A DNA stretch of 64,000 nt from Chlorops oryzae (taxonomy: Eukaryota; Arthropoda; Insecta; Diptera; Chloropidae): the NCBI GenBank assembly GCA_020466095.1, contig CM035806.1, positions 133,500,573-133,564,572 of the forward strand, given 5' to 3'. Shown in pieces: positions 26,831 through 40,700 of the stretch (its first letter is position 1; each line of letters starts with the position of its first letter). Below the pieces are notes generated by a model. It was not told the DNA's origin. It saw nothing but the letters and a program-made list of their open reading frames with translations, and did no database searches. The translations under genes and the position numbers were made by a program.

Positions 26831-27234
26831 AAACTGAATGTTGGGAAAAACTTAGACAATTGATAATATACTCAAGATAAAAGAGTATGGTTTCTTATTT
26901 TACAATATGCGTAATGTCTAAATGAATGATTTCCATCAGGTCTTGATATTAAACAGTGAACGTTTAATCCTATACAATGGACTGAATCGAATTCATTTCG
27001 AAAAATCGCAGCAATAATATTTTCACGCGCCGCGCTGTGGATCATTGCAACCGTGACTGACGCAGCATCAATCATTTCGCAGCTCCGGCGCTATTGAACT
27101 TTGGGCTTTACTCTTTCTCTCAATCCGAATGACAGCTGTCATTTCAATACAAAGCAATTTTTTCCGACTTATTACATAAAGTGTCAAAATTTTAGAAAAT
27201 TTCTTCAATCAAGCTGTTACAAAGAGCTGGAGAA
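26831..27234. other. Upstream region of ND-30
   Basis: Probable promoter and short 5' UTR of ND-30; AGCTGTTACAAAGAGCTGGA lies just before the ATG. No TATA box seen. Confidence 0.4.
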
Positions 27235-28163
27235 ATGGCAGCTTTGATAAGGAATTTTGGTGTAAAGCTGGTTACCGGAACTTTCCCCAAAGGACCAGCA
27301 GCTGTCACTTGGAGATTCGCAAGTGCGGTTGCTTCTGAGCCAAAAACCAATGATAAACGTAAGTATTTATTTATTATATTTTTATTTCCATAATGAATTC
27401 TATGTCAACCAGAAATGATATATTTTTTCAGCGACAGTTCGAAAACCGGATGAGGCTCAGCGCAGTAGCTTAATTGACTTTGGCAAATATGTTTCGGAAT
27501 GTTTGCCAAAATTCGTGCAAAAGGTTCAGTTAACGGCAGGTGATGAATTGGAAGTATTGATTGCTCCGGAGGGTGTTGTGCCCGTATTGCAATTCCTCAA
27601 AGATCATCATCAAGCGCAATTCGCGAATTTAGTTGATATCGCTGGCATGGATGTGCCGTGTCGTAAATATCGGTTTGAAGTGATCTATAATCTTTTATCA
27701 TTACGCTTTAATTCCCGCATTCGAGTTAAAACCTACACGGATGAGTTGACTCCATTGGATTCATGCAACGAAGTTTTTAAGGCGGCAAATTGGTATGAAC
27801 GTGAAATATGGGATATGTACGGCGTCTTCTTTGCTAATCATCCGGACTTGCGTCGTATTTTAACTGATTATGGTTTTGAAGGTCATCCACAACGACGTGA
27901 TTTCCCACTCTCTGGCTATGTAGAGGTATGTTGAGGATTTTATAAACCGCCTTTTGCGTGTCTTAGAATATTAATTGGAAATTATAAATTGATTTAAGCT
28001 CCGCTATGATGATGAGAAGAAACGTGTCGTTTGTGAACCTTTGGAGTTGGCGCAAGAATTCCGGAAATTCGATTTATCAGCGCCGTGGGAGCAATTCCCC
28101 AACTTCCGCAATGCTAATCCACCCGCAAATGTCATTGAAACTAAAAAAGAAGAAAAGAAATAG
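27235..28163 (+). CDS. ND-30: NADH dehydrogenase (ubiquinone) iron-sulfur protein 3, complex I 30 kDa subunit
   Basis: Three exons, 27235-27358, 27432-27925 and 27999-28163, join in phase and give 260 residues; human NDUFS3 has 264. The first about 40 residues are basic and hydroxylated without acids, as expected for a mitochondrial targeting peptide. The core [17 protein letters not shown] stretch, [61 protein letters not shown] is the NuoC/30 kDa signature that ends near the matrix arm. The C-terminus [19 protein letters not shown]...APWEQFP is typical for animals. It is a structural core subunit of the Q module. Both introns are 73 nt. A likely poly(A) signal AATAAA is at about 28341. Confidence 0.97.
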
Positions 28164-28794
28164 GATATCCTGCAGAAGCGGAATAATGGATTTCTAACGA
28201 AATTTGTTTTTAGCCATTTACCTGATTTAATTTCATTAAATAGAAGTTTCAGCAGAAAATGTGGATGCTTGCGAAATTCGCAATATGTGCTTAGTGTAGA
28301 TGTAGACGTGACAAAACCCAATCTAAATAATACTGTTTAAAATAAAACTGGCGAATTTCGCTTAATACATCATATCAGTTGGATAGATCAAAGCCGATAG
28401 CTAAGGGTAATTTTTTTTACTATCACGTCGTGACCGATTAGAAATATTAATAACTTCTAGGAGGACTCCGGAGCCACATGCACTCGGGTCGATTTTAGAC
28501 GTCAATACAAAACGACTGACAAAAGATTCGTAATATTCGTGAAAATTTCCTGAAGGGATTATTCTGGTGTGATCAATTTCAAAAATCGATTTTTTTCTAT
28601 TTATACATATTTCTATGGTAAAAGCTATTGGTAATATGCTGTAAAAAAGTCAGACCGAAATTCCTGGTATGTATTGAAAAAGTTACAACTCATAATCGCC
28701 GACGTGCGCTAAGCAATTTTTTTTGCGCAACATCATTTCCTGCAACGGTGGACGTCCTACAAACAAAACTATTCAATAAAGGTCATCGCAGTAG

Positions 28795-28940
28795 AGTAGT
28801 GAGGGGGTCGAAGGGGAAACCGCTCCGGGCGCCAAATATTTTAATTTTTAAAAATATATTGTTATTTAGGGCGGGCGGGGGCGGCATTTACTCCATTGTT
28901 CTCTCATTGTTACCTGGGCGCCGAAATGGCTACGCCACTG
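28795..28940 (-). mobile_element. Probable hAT terminal fragment
   Basis: Contains two GGCGCC motifs and ends GGCTACGCCACTG; the complement CAGTGGCGTAGCC is a common hAT terminus. Only one end is recognisable. Confidence 0.4.
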
Positions 28941-31900
28941 GTTTAGCACATTCTTTCTATTATTGAACATTGTAAGTAGCAAGGTGTCAAAAAACCTGTT
29001 GGAAAAAATTTAATTTTTTTTTATGATTCCAATAGATCACATATTTAGTATAAACCTTTGTTTTGGAACTTTTTTTAAGCGATAAAATTCGGGAAATGGG
29101 CGTTTCGAATTTCCTCCCATGACACAGTGGGATCGCATAATACATTTGAGTGTAAAAACTGTACGGAGTGTTCGCAGAGTGATGAAACTTGGCACATTCT
29201 GAAGTTTTCATAAAAATTTTATTTCGTTAGAGCACACATTTTTTATAAACTTTTGTTTTGAAATGAATTTTTCATATGAAAATTTTTTACCCTAAAAGTA
29301 TACTCTAAATTTCTTTCTTATTACAATGCAAGATTGTATGAACTTCATTGAAAAATGTTAACATATTTTACTTTAGTACAGCCAAAGCTTAGCAATTTTT
29401 GTGGGCCAAGTCGTTTTTGAAAGTTAATATTATGACAAAATTAACAGTATAAACAATTTCCAAAGCGAAGTGTTTTTAAGGGGTGGAATCGTGCTCTGAA
29501 AACGCCAAAAAACAAGATTTTTTTGTATGTGGAATTTCGTTTTTCCTTGATAGTTTCCATGATATACAGGTCCTTTTTGCTTGGGCCAAGTGGATTTTGA
29601 AGGGTAATTTGAAGGTCATTCCAAAATGGGTACTAACTATAAAATCGGGTTTGTTTTAGGGTGTGGCAAACGATTTCCGAAATGAGCATTTCCGAATTTC
29701 TACGGTTTTTAAGCTATACAGACCAAAAACCTTATTGATATATTTAATATTTATATATATTTTTTTTAGAGACTTATCAATCACATGAAAAAACATCAAC
29801 ATAACCCCCGTTAAATAATTACTTTGCATGAAAACGAAACATAAATAAAATACATTTTCCGGAAAATGCTACATATATAGCTCCATATTTTCATACATAT
29901 GGGGAAACATTTTTTTTTTTTTTCAGCTTGAAGACTGAAGATTTTTCTTTAAAAAAATGTGATTTTAGTTTTGTCGGACGATTTTGAAAAAATTGAAAAA
30001 ATGACACTTTACTAATTTATAAGACTTGCGTTTTCCGCGTGAAAAAAATTCCCGGGCAATATTCATTTAGGAGAGGGGTGTAATAAATTTTAATAGTGAC
30101 CATGTATAACGACAGACCTACTAAATAATAATCCATTCGAATTTTTTTACTTCGGACAACATGAATAGCCACTATCACTTTCATCAGCGAACTACTTTTT
30201 TTTTGATACTAATAAATAAAAAAAAGGATGAGCGCCAAAATCTTTAAAACAAAAAAATCCATCACGATCCAACTATGAAGGCTCTTTTATATAGCCTTCC
30301 ATATTATGAAAACATACGTATACATATCCAATATGGTATATTTGTGTTCCAAAGATTACAATCAACGTACAAATGTAAATTTGTAGTAATGTGCGACATA
30401 CACACATCCATAGATACATGTTAAATAATCGATATACATATATAATTTAACTCATTCTGCGTAACATTGATTTTGTGGGGCTTATACATCTAAGTAAGTT
30501 GAAAAGATTAAGTAATTACGCTTCTTGAGCTTGTTAAAAACACTCAGGTATCGAAATGGTCATATGTTACTATTTACTCGTTTAGTTTTCCTTAACTTGT
30601 ATTTTCTTTTTTAATAAAGTAGGTATATATTTTTTTATTATTAGTAAAAAAAAAAAAGCAGTAAAAATTCGAAGTTTTTAAATTAGGAGCTTTTTCGTTT
30701 ATACATTTTCTAAAATCACTCGCGCAACGACAATGTCAACAGGCAACAAATCAAGGAGTATAGTGATCCGCAAGTGATCCGTATAGTTGACAAAATAGTA
30801 GGTATCCTATGAATTTGGATTTATTGTGAAAATATCGAGTCATACCGCCAAAATAACGTACATTTTCCAACAAAAACAATTTTTAATACCTAGGCTCTAA
30901 TATAAAATTTTTACTTAAAACTTTCTCTTATAAAATTTAATTTTAAGGCTTGATATATAAACTGCAATACGTTAAATAAAAACCAATATCCGGGAAGTCA
31001 TTAAAAACCTTTCTTCTGAATAGAGATTACACCGATAGTCATCTGGATAGATGACGAATGTATAAGCCTTCAAAATAACCTGATAGCCGGTCAGCAGATA
31101 TCTCGCTAATTTTTCCCTTGTAGGTTTCGATGCCGCTCAATGCTTTTAATACCACAAAATAATATGGCATGGCATCAGATTGGAAAAAAGACGCGACGCG
31201 ACGCGACAAGAGAAATAATAAAATCAAAAAACATCAAAATTCTTTGAGGGACAGTGCAGTGGGTTATTTTTATTCCTGGTTGATATACCTTCTCCACTAT
31301 TAACCAATTTTCTAAGGTCAATTTTAAAAAAACTATATCGGAATTCATTCAAACCATCGAAGGAGTGAACTCTGAGAACTTCTTTGCGTTAACTGTCAAA
31401 ATACATGGAAGCTTGGACGGCTGTTTAAAAATTTCTCAAAGTTCACTTAGTTCGAGGTCTGCATGAATACCCATTATATGTTTAGAATTTTCAAATCAGA
31501 TAACCGGTCAGATGAAAGTGAATAGGATTATGATGTCGGATTGTAAGAAATTAGAATTTAAACTTTAGAAATCTCTACTTCAATCTCCTACGTTGGACTC
31601 ATAAGTCACGTCCCCATTAAAAAAAAATGCGATTTTTCCGAATCGAACCCGACTGCTCCTCGTATAATCCGAATATCCGAGAACAATTCATAAACCAAAA
31701 ATTAAAAGAATTGAACCAGGTTATGTCAAAATCAAAACCATCTTTCTTTTACAGTGCCACTGATAAACCTTCAAATTTACTATATTACAATCGCAATCGA
31801 TGTTGAAAGATTTAGAAAATATCAGATTTTCAGAATCGGGAACACAACTAAAATTTTGTAAATCAATGATGAATCTCAACCGATTAAAAATGTACAATTA

Positions 31901-32826
31901 TTTTGTATAGATCAGCGGTTCTTAAAGCGAAGCCTTCTCAGTTGTCACGCCAACCTAGTAAACTTTTATCTTATACATTATCATAAACAATAAATCGGAA
32001 AATTACTTCTTAATTAAGATCTAATTTAGATATAATTTCGGATGATTAATTTCCAGTTTTACTAATTAATAATATTTTAAACCGTAACGAGGTAATTCTG
32101 TTAATGATATTAATATATTTTAAATATGCATCTTCTGGATTGTTATGGGTCTAACTAAGTCGATACTAACGCACCATCTGAAATAATTTTTTCATGAAAT
32201 CCAAGTGGTTTTAAGCTAACCTAAAAGATTGAGAACCCCTGGTATAGATCAAAAAGACTAACCACTTCTATTAGGACGTTAATAGAATATTTCATTAATG
32301 TATTCCAATGGATCTAAGCTTTTTTATGTAATATGTACCTGAAATCAAAAATGCATGCCTACATTTATAGCTATCAATTGCCAAATCAATCGAGAAGGTT
32401 TCGTGTTGTTAATGTGCTTAAATGTTTAACTGCGGTCATGATTTCAGAACACGGAAATCTCTCCCGTTTTCGTTGATTTAGATTAAATATCTTATCGGTG
32501 GGGAACCTATCCGAAATAAAGTAAATGTCATATAGACCAAGTGCAGGATGATAGCACGATTACGTTTCATCTCTTATTTATACTCCTTGCGTGAAATATA
32601 CAGTTAAGACATGAAAAAAGCTCCAGTACAATGAAGTTTTCTACGCCAATTCCATCGCGATTGAACTCTAAAGTTCCTTAAAAAATTTGGTGCGCGATCA
32701 CATTCCATTGCAACAATGTAACAATTCATATGTATGTAGGTAGTTGTGTATGTGCTAGCTACTAGCAATCACTTTTAAAGGTTCGAGCATTTTCCGCCCT
32801 GTTCGTAGCTTATAAGAGAGAATGGC

Positions 32827-32828
<2 letters not shown>

Positions 32829-32922
<94 letters not shown>

Positions 32923-32935
32923 AGAGAGAGAGGAA
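32829..32935. repeat. (GA)n microsatellite
   Basis: About 107 bp of GA units with a few interruptions, just beyond the 3' end of the BTB gene. Confidence 0.95.
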
Positions 32936-33014
32936 GAGAATCGATTCTATTTCGATTTATGGGATTCATTGAATAAGGCGAATCACTTTGTAGTCGATTT
33001 TGCTCGTAGAATCT

Positions 33015-35162
33015 TTAAATCGATTCGGTTTTGGTATAGTGACGCGTTGTGGTACTAGAGGTAGTAGTGCTGCTTGACGAATTTTTGCTGCTCGCATTTT
33101 CACCAGTTGCGGTGTTCGACGAGGAAGCAGATTCGTTGTTAAGGCGTTCATGATATTCTTGAAAGCATGGCACAATGCAAAGGTTCGTTTGACACTCGGG
33201 GCAGTGATATTTTGTTTTACGTCGTAAAATTCTACCATGCCCGTCTATTGTGTTCCAACAGAAATTACAACCCAGCGCTGGACCTGGTCGTATGACAGGA
33301 CAGTGACTAGAGCGCGGGTTCTCCAAAAAGATGATCTCCCGTGTGGTCTACAAAATGTATAGGAAAGAAATAAACATTAGGATTTTTTTTTTTCTTTATA
33401 TCGTCTGGCTTACTTGTGGAGATGACACCGAACGTTGCAGTTCTTCAGTTTTAACTCGCAACGTCGGAAAATGTTCAAATGAGCTGCTTTGTCCACTTGT
33501 GCATTCAGCACTCTGGGGATGTAAAGTAGTAATCCGTTCTGAAAGCATCGTGGCATTCGCCGATTTCGAGCTTGTCAGTTTGGGGCCTCCGGTAGCTACC
33601 GCCGCACCACTATGACGGTCCAGTGGTGGTGGTGGTGGTGAATTCGAATGGCAATCAACGCTTGTATCGCTAACGTAGGTTGCAGTTAGTTGGGGTAATC
33701 GGGCAAGTGGCTTGGTTGCTAAATTGCTGCGCATTGAGCTGGCGACCAAAGAAGATGTTGAAGCTTGTGTCGTTGGCAATGCAGAAGAGGCATTGGATTC
33801 CGTTGATACGTTACTGCTGCTGGGTTTGTTATGGGTTAAAATGGTCGTTGCTGTTGTTGGCTGCTGCTGCTGCTGCTGTGGCACTAAATATTGAGAAGAA
33901 CCCGCCGGTGGTGGGGAGCCAGAAGCATATATCGATTCTGGTAGTGAAATATGATGCGAGTGCTGCAGGGGTGCCGATGTTATATGGCTACCAGGCAACG
34001 GATGTGAATATTGACGATGGAGTGGCGCAAACGGGTTCGTTGCACCCGTTGCTGAGCCCGACAATGCCGCTTGCTGGCTGGGTAAGAGTGGATCGGAAAA
34101 CTGTTTCATTAGAAAAGGTGTTGACTGTGGTACGGTCAGTAGGTGCGGAGATGATGGCGTTAAACTCGGTGCGGGCTCTGAAGAATGTCGTTCAATACGC
34201 TGCGGCACAGATAAAAAATGATGATGGTGCGGATGGAGATGTGAATGGTGATGATGATGATGATGTTGTTGATTGATGTTGTTGTTGTTGTTGTAGTGTG
34301 CCACCTGCTGTTGCAGTGACAACAGATGAATACGATGTTGAGGAACTAGAGGAGGCGAGCGAAGAAAGTGGTTCAAATTCAAGGCGACTTGTTGTACTTG
34401 TTGTGCCAACACCACCACTATTCGTACACGATGGCCCAGTTGGGATTGTCGGTTCCGGTGACGATGAGACTATATTCGTTGAAAGACTGTCGCTATCTCG
34501 TTTAACGCGAGGCTGCCGTGTAAGTATGCGATTTCGTTTCGATCCCATCGGCACTTGTGATGGTAGTGGCGGCGTATTTGCACCAGAAGTGCCTAATACA
34601 GCTGATAATGGCGTCGAAGCTCTTGCAGACCTGCTCGATGAACTGCTTGCTTTTATATCTGTGAATATACGTTAAAGAATTATTTATTTTAAAAAATAAT
34701 GATTAATATTATCAGAATTACGATAGCGAAGTATTATTTTAAAACAATTTAAAAAAAGTTGAATGTGTAATGAACGGACTGATGAAACCGAGAATGAATT
34801 CTCCAAAAAGAAATCGACTCCCTTAGTAAAATTCACACTCTATTCATCAAGGTTCTACAAATAAATTTGAATGCATGGAAACGAATGAAGCGGAAATGAG
34901 GCAAAAAGGTTTTTGCTTAGCAATTCATGATATACTTGATTTTATTAGTTGCACGCTATCGGTTTTCATTCTTTACAGACTTTTATAAACTACAATCTTA
35001 CATATTACAATTTACCCATAGGGAGAATGTGTAGTTTTCACATTTAAATTTTTTCAATATTTCCAAATTTTGCATTCCTTCGGCAAAATTCTTTTAAAAA
35101 AAAGTGTATTATGCAGTTCAATTATACGATTAAATGCTCATGAACTATTTTAGGTCCATAAA

Positions 35163-35231
<69 letters not shown>

Positions 35232-37702
35232 TTATACATATATGTATATAGTTTATATAAATATGCTTAAACATATGTATTTCTTTAACATTATATATTA
35301 GTATTGATAGGAAACATTTGTTTATATTAATGATGTCATATATGCATACATATTGCAAGCAATTTGTATAAAATTTTATGATTTTTATTTACAATAGTAT
35401 TCAATGCAGAAATAGCATTGCACGGCTTAACAAGTTCATATTTAATTACTTCCTTCTTTATTTTCCATTTTTGTTTACAATCTTTTTCTTCTGTTTATTT
35501 TCTACCGTAAGAGTCCATTTAAGAAAGACAATAACAAACAAACAAAATTTTAAATCATACAAATTGTGATGTTAAGTTTTTTTGTTTTTGCCGAGATTCA
35601 TTAACGAAATGCATGAAAGGAGTTTAAAATGCGATCCGATCTTCTACATACATGTCAATCGTTAAGCACTGTTATTAAAAATTATCGGAAGGTTAAATTA
35701 AAGCGTTGTCTAATGCAGGTAGCGTTTCCAAAGACAAAATTTTAGTTCTTGTCGTAAAGTATAATTTTTTTTATCCCTTGCAGAACAACATTCGATCGCG
35801 TTGCTTAAAGATTTGAAACAGTACAGTAGAAATTTAATTTTTTTTTTTTATAACAGTTAAGTGTGTAATTAATTTCGTACGCAATTATGCATAAAGGGCA
35901 TTACCACTGGCAACAAAAGCCTATGGTCAAAGCTACTTCATTGCTCTCATAAGAAAAAAAAATATCAAATCTAAATACAGTGGAAATCGTTTATAACAGG
36001 TCCGGCTATAACAGACTATCGTATACAACAGACAAAACCCTCTGGTCCCTCCAAGTGTAATGGGAATAATACATAGGAATTCGTATATAACGGACATCGC
36101 TTGTAGTAGACATATCGCTTATAAAATACACGTTCAGAAGTCCCCCACGACTCGATAGTACTATTTATAACAGACAAATGAAGAATTCTACTGTTACATT
36201 TTCGTGTTTTATGTTCGTGTTCTTAGATGTGCATACATAACACAAACATATGTTATTGTTACATTCTGTTTTTGTGTACAATGTTTTTGTTATGACACAT
36301 ATATACTTAATACTAACGTAAGGCGGTCAACCGTCCCGCATTCCGAGGCAAAAATATTTCTCGGGCATTACTGCCAATAACAGAATGTCTGCTATAGGTG
36401 ATATCTGTATCGTATATAGCAGACTGTCTTCTATATGCGATATATTTCTATAATAGAAATCGTATACAACAGACAGATTTTCCGGTCCATTGAAGTCTGT
36501 TATAATCGATTTCGACTGTATATAAATTCTTCTCACATTTGAGTTTCCTTTTTCATAAAATTAATATCCTGCACTGCTACAGAACCAAAACGAACAACCA
36601 TTTGAATAAAATATACATATAAGAGTTTAAAGGACAAGTTCGTTTGTGGCCATTTGACGATCAGTAGGAGCATCTGTTGAAGTGCGTGATTCGTTCATAA
36701 TTTCAAATTAAATTCAAAATAAATTCAATTTGGTCAACAGTGGATGGGTATTGATAGCGTCGTTTCTTCCAATGCGAAGCCAAAAATCCTTTTTGTAAGC
36801 TTGGTTTACAGCGAAGGTTGAATTAATGCAAGTTTTATATGTGAATGACGTTGTTGGAAAAAACAAAATTCAAAGAAGAATAGAAAAAAATTAAAGGAAC
36901 GATATGCCGCCTTGTTTCAAATAGCTCAAGAATTTCTGCAAGTATTCAACATATGCAAACATATGGAACCAATTTTCAAATGAACTGCGGATTTGATAGT
37001 ATGTAGCTGCTTTCATACGTTTGTATTCGTTGGGTATTTTCAGAAATTTCCGCGCTATTGAAAAACAGGCAATAGTCTGAATTTAAAAGTTTTATACAAT
37101 AAAATGCAGAGCTTTTGTTTTCAGAAATTATTGAGTTTCAAGCAGTTACATTGTATATTCTGTAATTTAACATACACATATGCCAATTTATACTTAGTTA
37201 GCTGCCTACACAATGATATACATAAAACTTAAATATTAGAGCTGCACACATGCACCAAAAATATGCGAATTTAAATAATTGTAAATAAAATAGATTTATA
37301 AATATAAATGTTGCATGCAAACGCAAACACACCCCGAAACGTTTACAAAAATCGATATGTGTTTGTATTTGTACTCCAGCGCAAATACATACATATAGAT
37401 TTATAAAAACTTATATCATTTTTTCCTTTTTTTTTTTTTTAAATTACAAGCTTAGAAAATTTTATAAAAGTTTTGACGAATTTCAAAATTAAAAAAAAAA
37501 ATCAACATCAAAATCGAAATGAAATGAGACCTTATGAACTTTTCGTGATTTTTCTTTTTATATCTCAAATGGCCAACTTGAACGTTAGATTTACACATTT
37601 GGTTTTCTCTATACATATACATACGTGATGTGTAGTAAACACATGAATATATACTATTCACTTAAAAACGTGCCATTAACAATCTATGTTTATATCTTTA
37701 TG

Positions 37703-37746
<44 letters not shown>

Positions 37747-40700
37747 TGTATATATGTTCCTATTTTATATGATTTTTGGTTTGCCTTATTAAGTGGAGCA
37801 TATTAATGGACAAACTGTTAAAATTTCGTGCCCAACTTCGTTGTTTTTATTTTATTTATTTATTTCTTTAATTTTTTTTTTTTTTTTTTTAAATTTCGAA
37901 AATTGTTTGGGCTTACAGTTTCGTAGTAAAATCGTTTCGCATATTTTTATTTAACATACTGAGCACGTCACAGAGAATTCAAAATGCCTTAAGGTTTAAA
38001 AAGGAGAACTAATATTCGTAAAATTGGAAATTTTTTTGAACAACTTTCATCTTAATCAACTTAAAGGAAAACCAAACTATGTTTAAATTATCTGAATGAA
38101 ATTTTAAAAACGAAAGAAAAGAGAACGTAAGACCCTGTGTCGCCGAGAAAGCTTCTCTATGTTGAATCTGAAGTTTTTTCTAGTATTCGTTGCGTCCTCC
38201 TACCATGTGTGTCAATAAAAGAATGTGTGTTCGAAAATGTAGCATTGCCATTAATATACTTATTTATATCGTTAGATATTAATAGACAGCATGTGTACCT
38301 GTGTATAAATGGGTTTTGCAGAAAAGGTGATGATGTAAAAACGGTCTTTGTTTGTCAAAACACTAGTGGTATTCAAGCAACAGTGCAAATCGCAGTGTGC
38401 AATATTTGCACTGCTTTTTTTGTACGCAATTTGACAAGTGCAAATATTGCACACTGCGTTTGCACTGCTGCTTGAATACCACTATTGCTATGAAATCCTT
38501 TTTGCTTATATTAGTGGTATTCAAGCAACAGTGCAAACGCAGTGTGCAATATTTGCACTTGTCAAATTGCGTACAAAAAAAGCAGTGCAAATATTGCACA
38601 CTGCGATTTGCACTGTTGCTTGAATACCACTATTATGTTTGCGCACAGTCGAAATTGCAACTGACTGGTCTAAAATTTTGAGGAGATTTACAATACTCAT
38701 ATTTTGATAGAACGCATGAACATATGAAGCTATCTTTCAACTTTGTCCAAAATTCAAACGGTCATTTCGAGTTTCATATGCTTTTGGTTTTTTCATTGAT
38801 GCGCATGTAGAAAATAATCCTACATTTCGAGTTTGAAGCTGTTACGCCATTCCGTATGGCAGTAATGAAAAACGTTTGTTTCTGGGTGTGACTTTTTTCG
38901 AAGAAAGATTCCCCTGTAATGACTTAAAATCATATACAATGTTTAGAACAAATGATTTTGGCTATTTCGATCGAACTTCCAAACACTTTTTCACGTACAA
39001 TCATCTTCAGGGCCTGTAGCTGCGTACTTGCATATATTTTTTCTTGTTTTCCCTAGTCTGTGTTTATAATCATGCCTAAATCGACTCAAATTTCGATTCT
39101 GATCAGGAATATTTACATAATTATTGGAATTACAAGTAAAATGTAGGGATTAACTTTAAAATGGTTGCATTTTTTCTTTACATGGAATATGGAATGAATC
39201 GCCAAATGTTCTGGCCCCAAGCGGAAAGAGCTACTTTCACGTGAAACAGACGGGAGTCGGGAATCTTCTTAGCTGTACCCTTTGATTCGTTCAACTTTTT
39301 TTTACAATTTTCGAGTAGTGGGCGTACTAAAACAGTATAATGCCCTGCACCCGGAGGTAGTTTCATTAGGCTCGTAATGTACTTATTTTGTTTTAAAAAC
39401 AAACAAAATATTTTTACAAAAACATGAGATTGATTGAACGAATTATATAGACCCAAATAAAACAAATTGAATAAGTGGCACTCAGTATTTCAGAAATGTT
39501 TTCAAATGTTTGGGCGTTTTAAAAAATTAGGAACACATATTTTATGATTACCCTGCTCTCTTTCTCTCTCCTTGCATATGGTGTCGCGCTTTGCTATTAC
39601 GTTGCTCCTGCGTCTAAGTTTTAACTAAATACTGATCGCCAGCATCGAGTATGGATGAGGACGATGGGAGTTCTATTGCTGTGGGTGGTGTTGTTGTCAT
39701 CAATGGGCTTAATTCGATTGTATTATTGCCATTTTGTGGTATTGCGCCCACTGTTGCTGTAATTGGTGCAACGGTAACGAAGTTGTTAATGAAAAGTGCT
39801 GCTGCTGCTGCATGCTCAATTCCAATGACTGAGCCATTGGGTACAATGGATGCACTATTGCCGCTGTGCCCAATTTGTAACAGTGTGCCCGTTGTTAGAT
39901 TGTTAGAATCATTGTGAATATTATCATTCTGGTGGATTTGGTTGATTTGTTGTTGTCGTTGTTGTGGTTGCTGTGGTTGCTGATGCTGCTGCACTTGTTG
40001 CTCTAGATGCATTTGCACAGAAATCGTTGCTGTTGTGGCAGCCGTAGAATCCGATATCAAATTCTATATTGAATTGAAGTTAATACTTTGCAGATTCATT
40101 GCAGCTGCCGGATTTACATTGATTGTGCCTGGCGCTCCAGGACCGCCGCTCGATGTCCCAGCGCCAGTGGCATCGATGTAACGTTGACGGGACATGGTAT
40201 GTAAGCTGGCAGGGAATTCCATGTGCCTGGTATCGAGGAAACCCATTACTCCCATCGCAGGATGTGTACCCGCTGCTGCAGCAGCAGCCGCGGCTGCCGA
40301 GCCGGCATGATGCGGCGCGCACATTAGAGATGGTGTTGGTGTTTCTGACGTCGGCGGGATTTGCATGTTAAGCGCAGCTGTCTGTGCGGCCACCGCAGCT
40401 GCTGCTGCCATGTGCTCATAGTTTTCATTGGTCGTATCGTCGCCTGCAGCAACACTTATCGGTGGGGTAGGAGATGGTGATAAATTCGGTTCCAATTTGA
40501 CAATGCGCGATTTAATGCTAGGACGGGACACGGGATAGCCTCGTTTTTTATATTCCAACCAAAGAGTGCGATTGTTCACACCATACAATCTAGCTGCCTT
40601 ACAAAAGCCAATGCCACCCGAACGCACCGCCTCTAAGGCGCGTATAAAGTTTTCATCGCCTTGTGGATTGACGGAACGTTTGCGTTTGACAACTTGATTT

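Larger units (their letters stand above)
28164..33014. other. 4.9 kb intergenic region, no gene seen
   Basis: AT-rich, with a hAT-like end at 28795-28940, many poly-T runs and a (GA)n block at 32829-32935. No open frame resembles a known protein. Confidence 0.5.
34659..39613 (-). other. Intronic/intergenic sequence inside the BTB locus
   Basis: Lies between the zinc-ribbon isoform exons and the psq exon. It contains TA microsatellites, a pogo-like element and the paired 119-bp hairpins. No additional exon could be supported. Confidence 0.5.

Noticed and set aside
32775..32969. Open frame of Ser/Leu repeats
   Set aside because: It is translation of a (GA)n microsatellite.
33680..34276. Long plus-strand open frame of 198 codons
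   Set aside because: It lies antisense to the His/Gln-rich BTB isoform exon; it is a shadow of repeat-rich coding sequence with no family resemblance.
34200..34304. Alternative 105-nt intron (GTGGCA to GCCGCAG) in the BTB distal exon
   Set aside because: Its length is a multiple of three, so it would keep the first frame and hit the same TGA; it does not explain the frame change.
38365..38631. Repeat pair considered as a CRISPR-like array
   Set aside because: There are only two inverted copies, each a hairpin with transposon-type flanks, in a fly-like genome.
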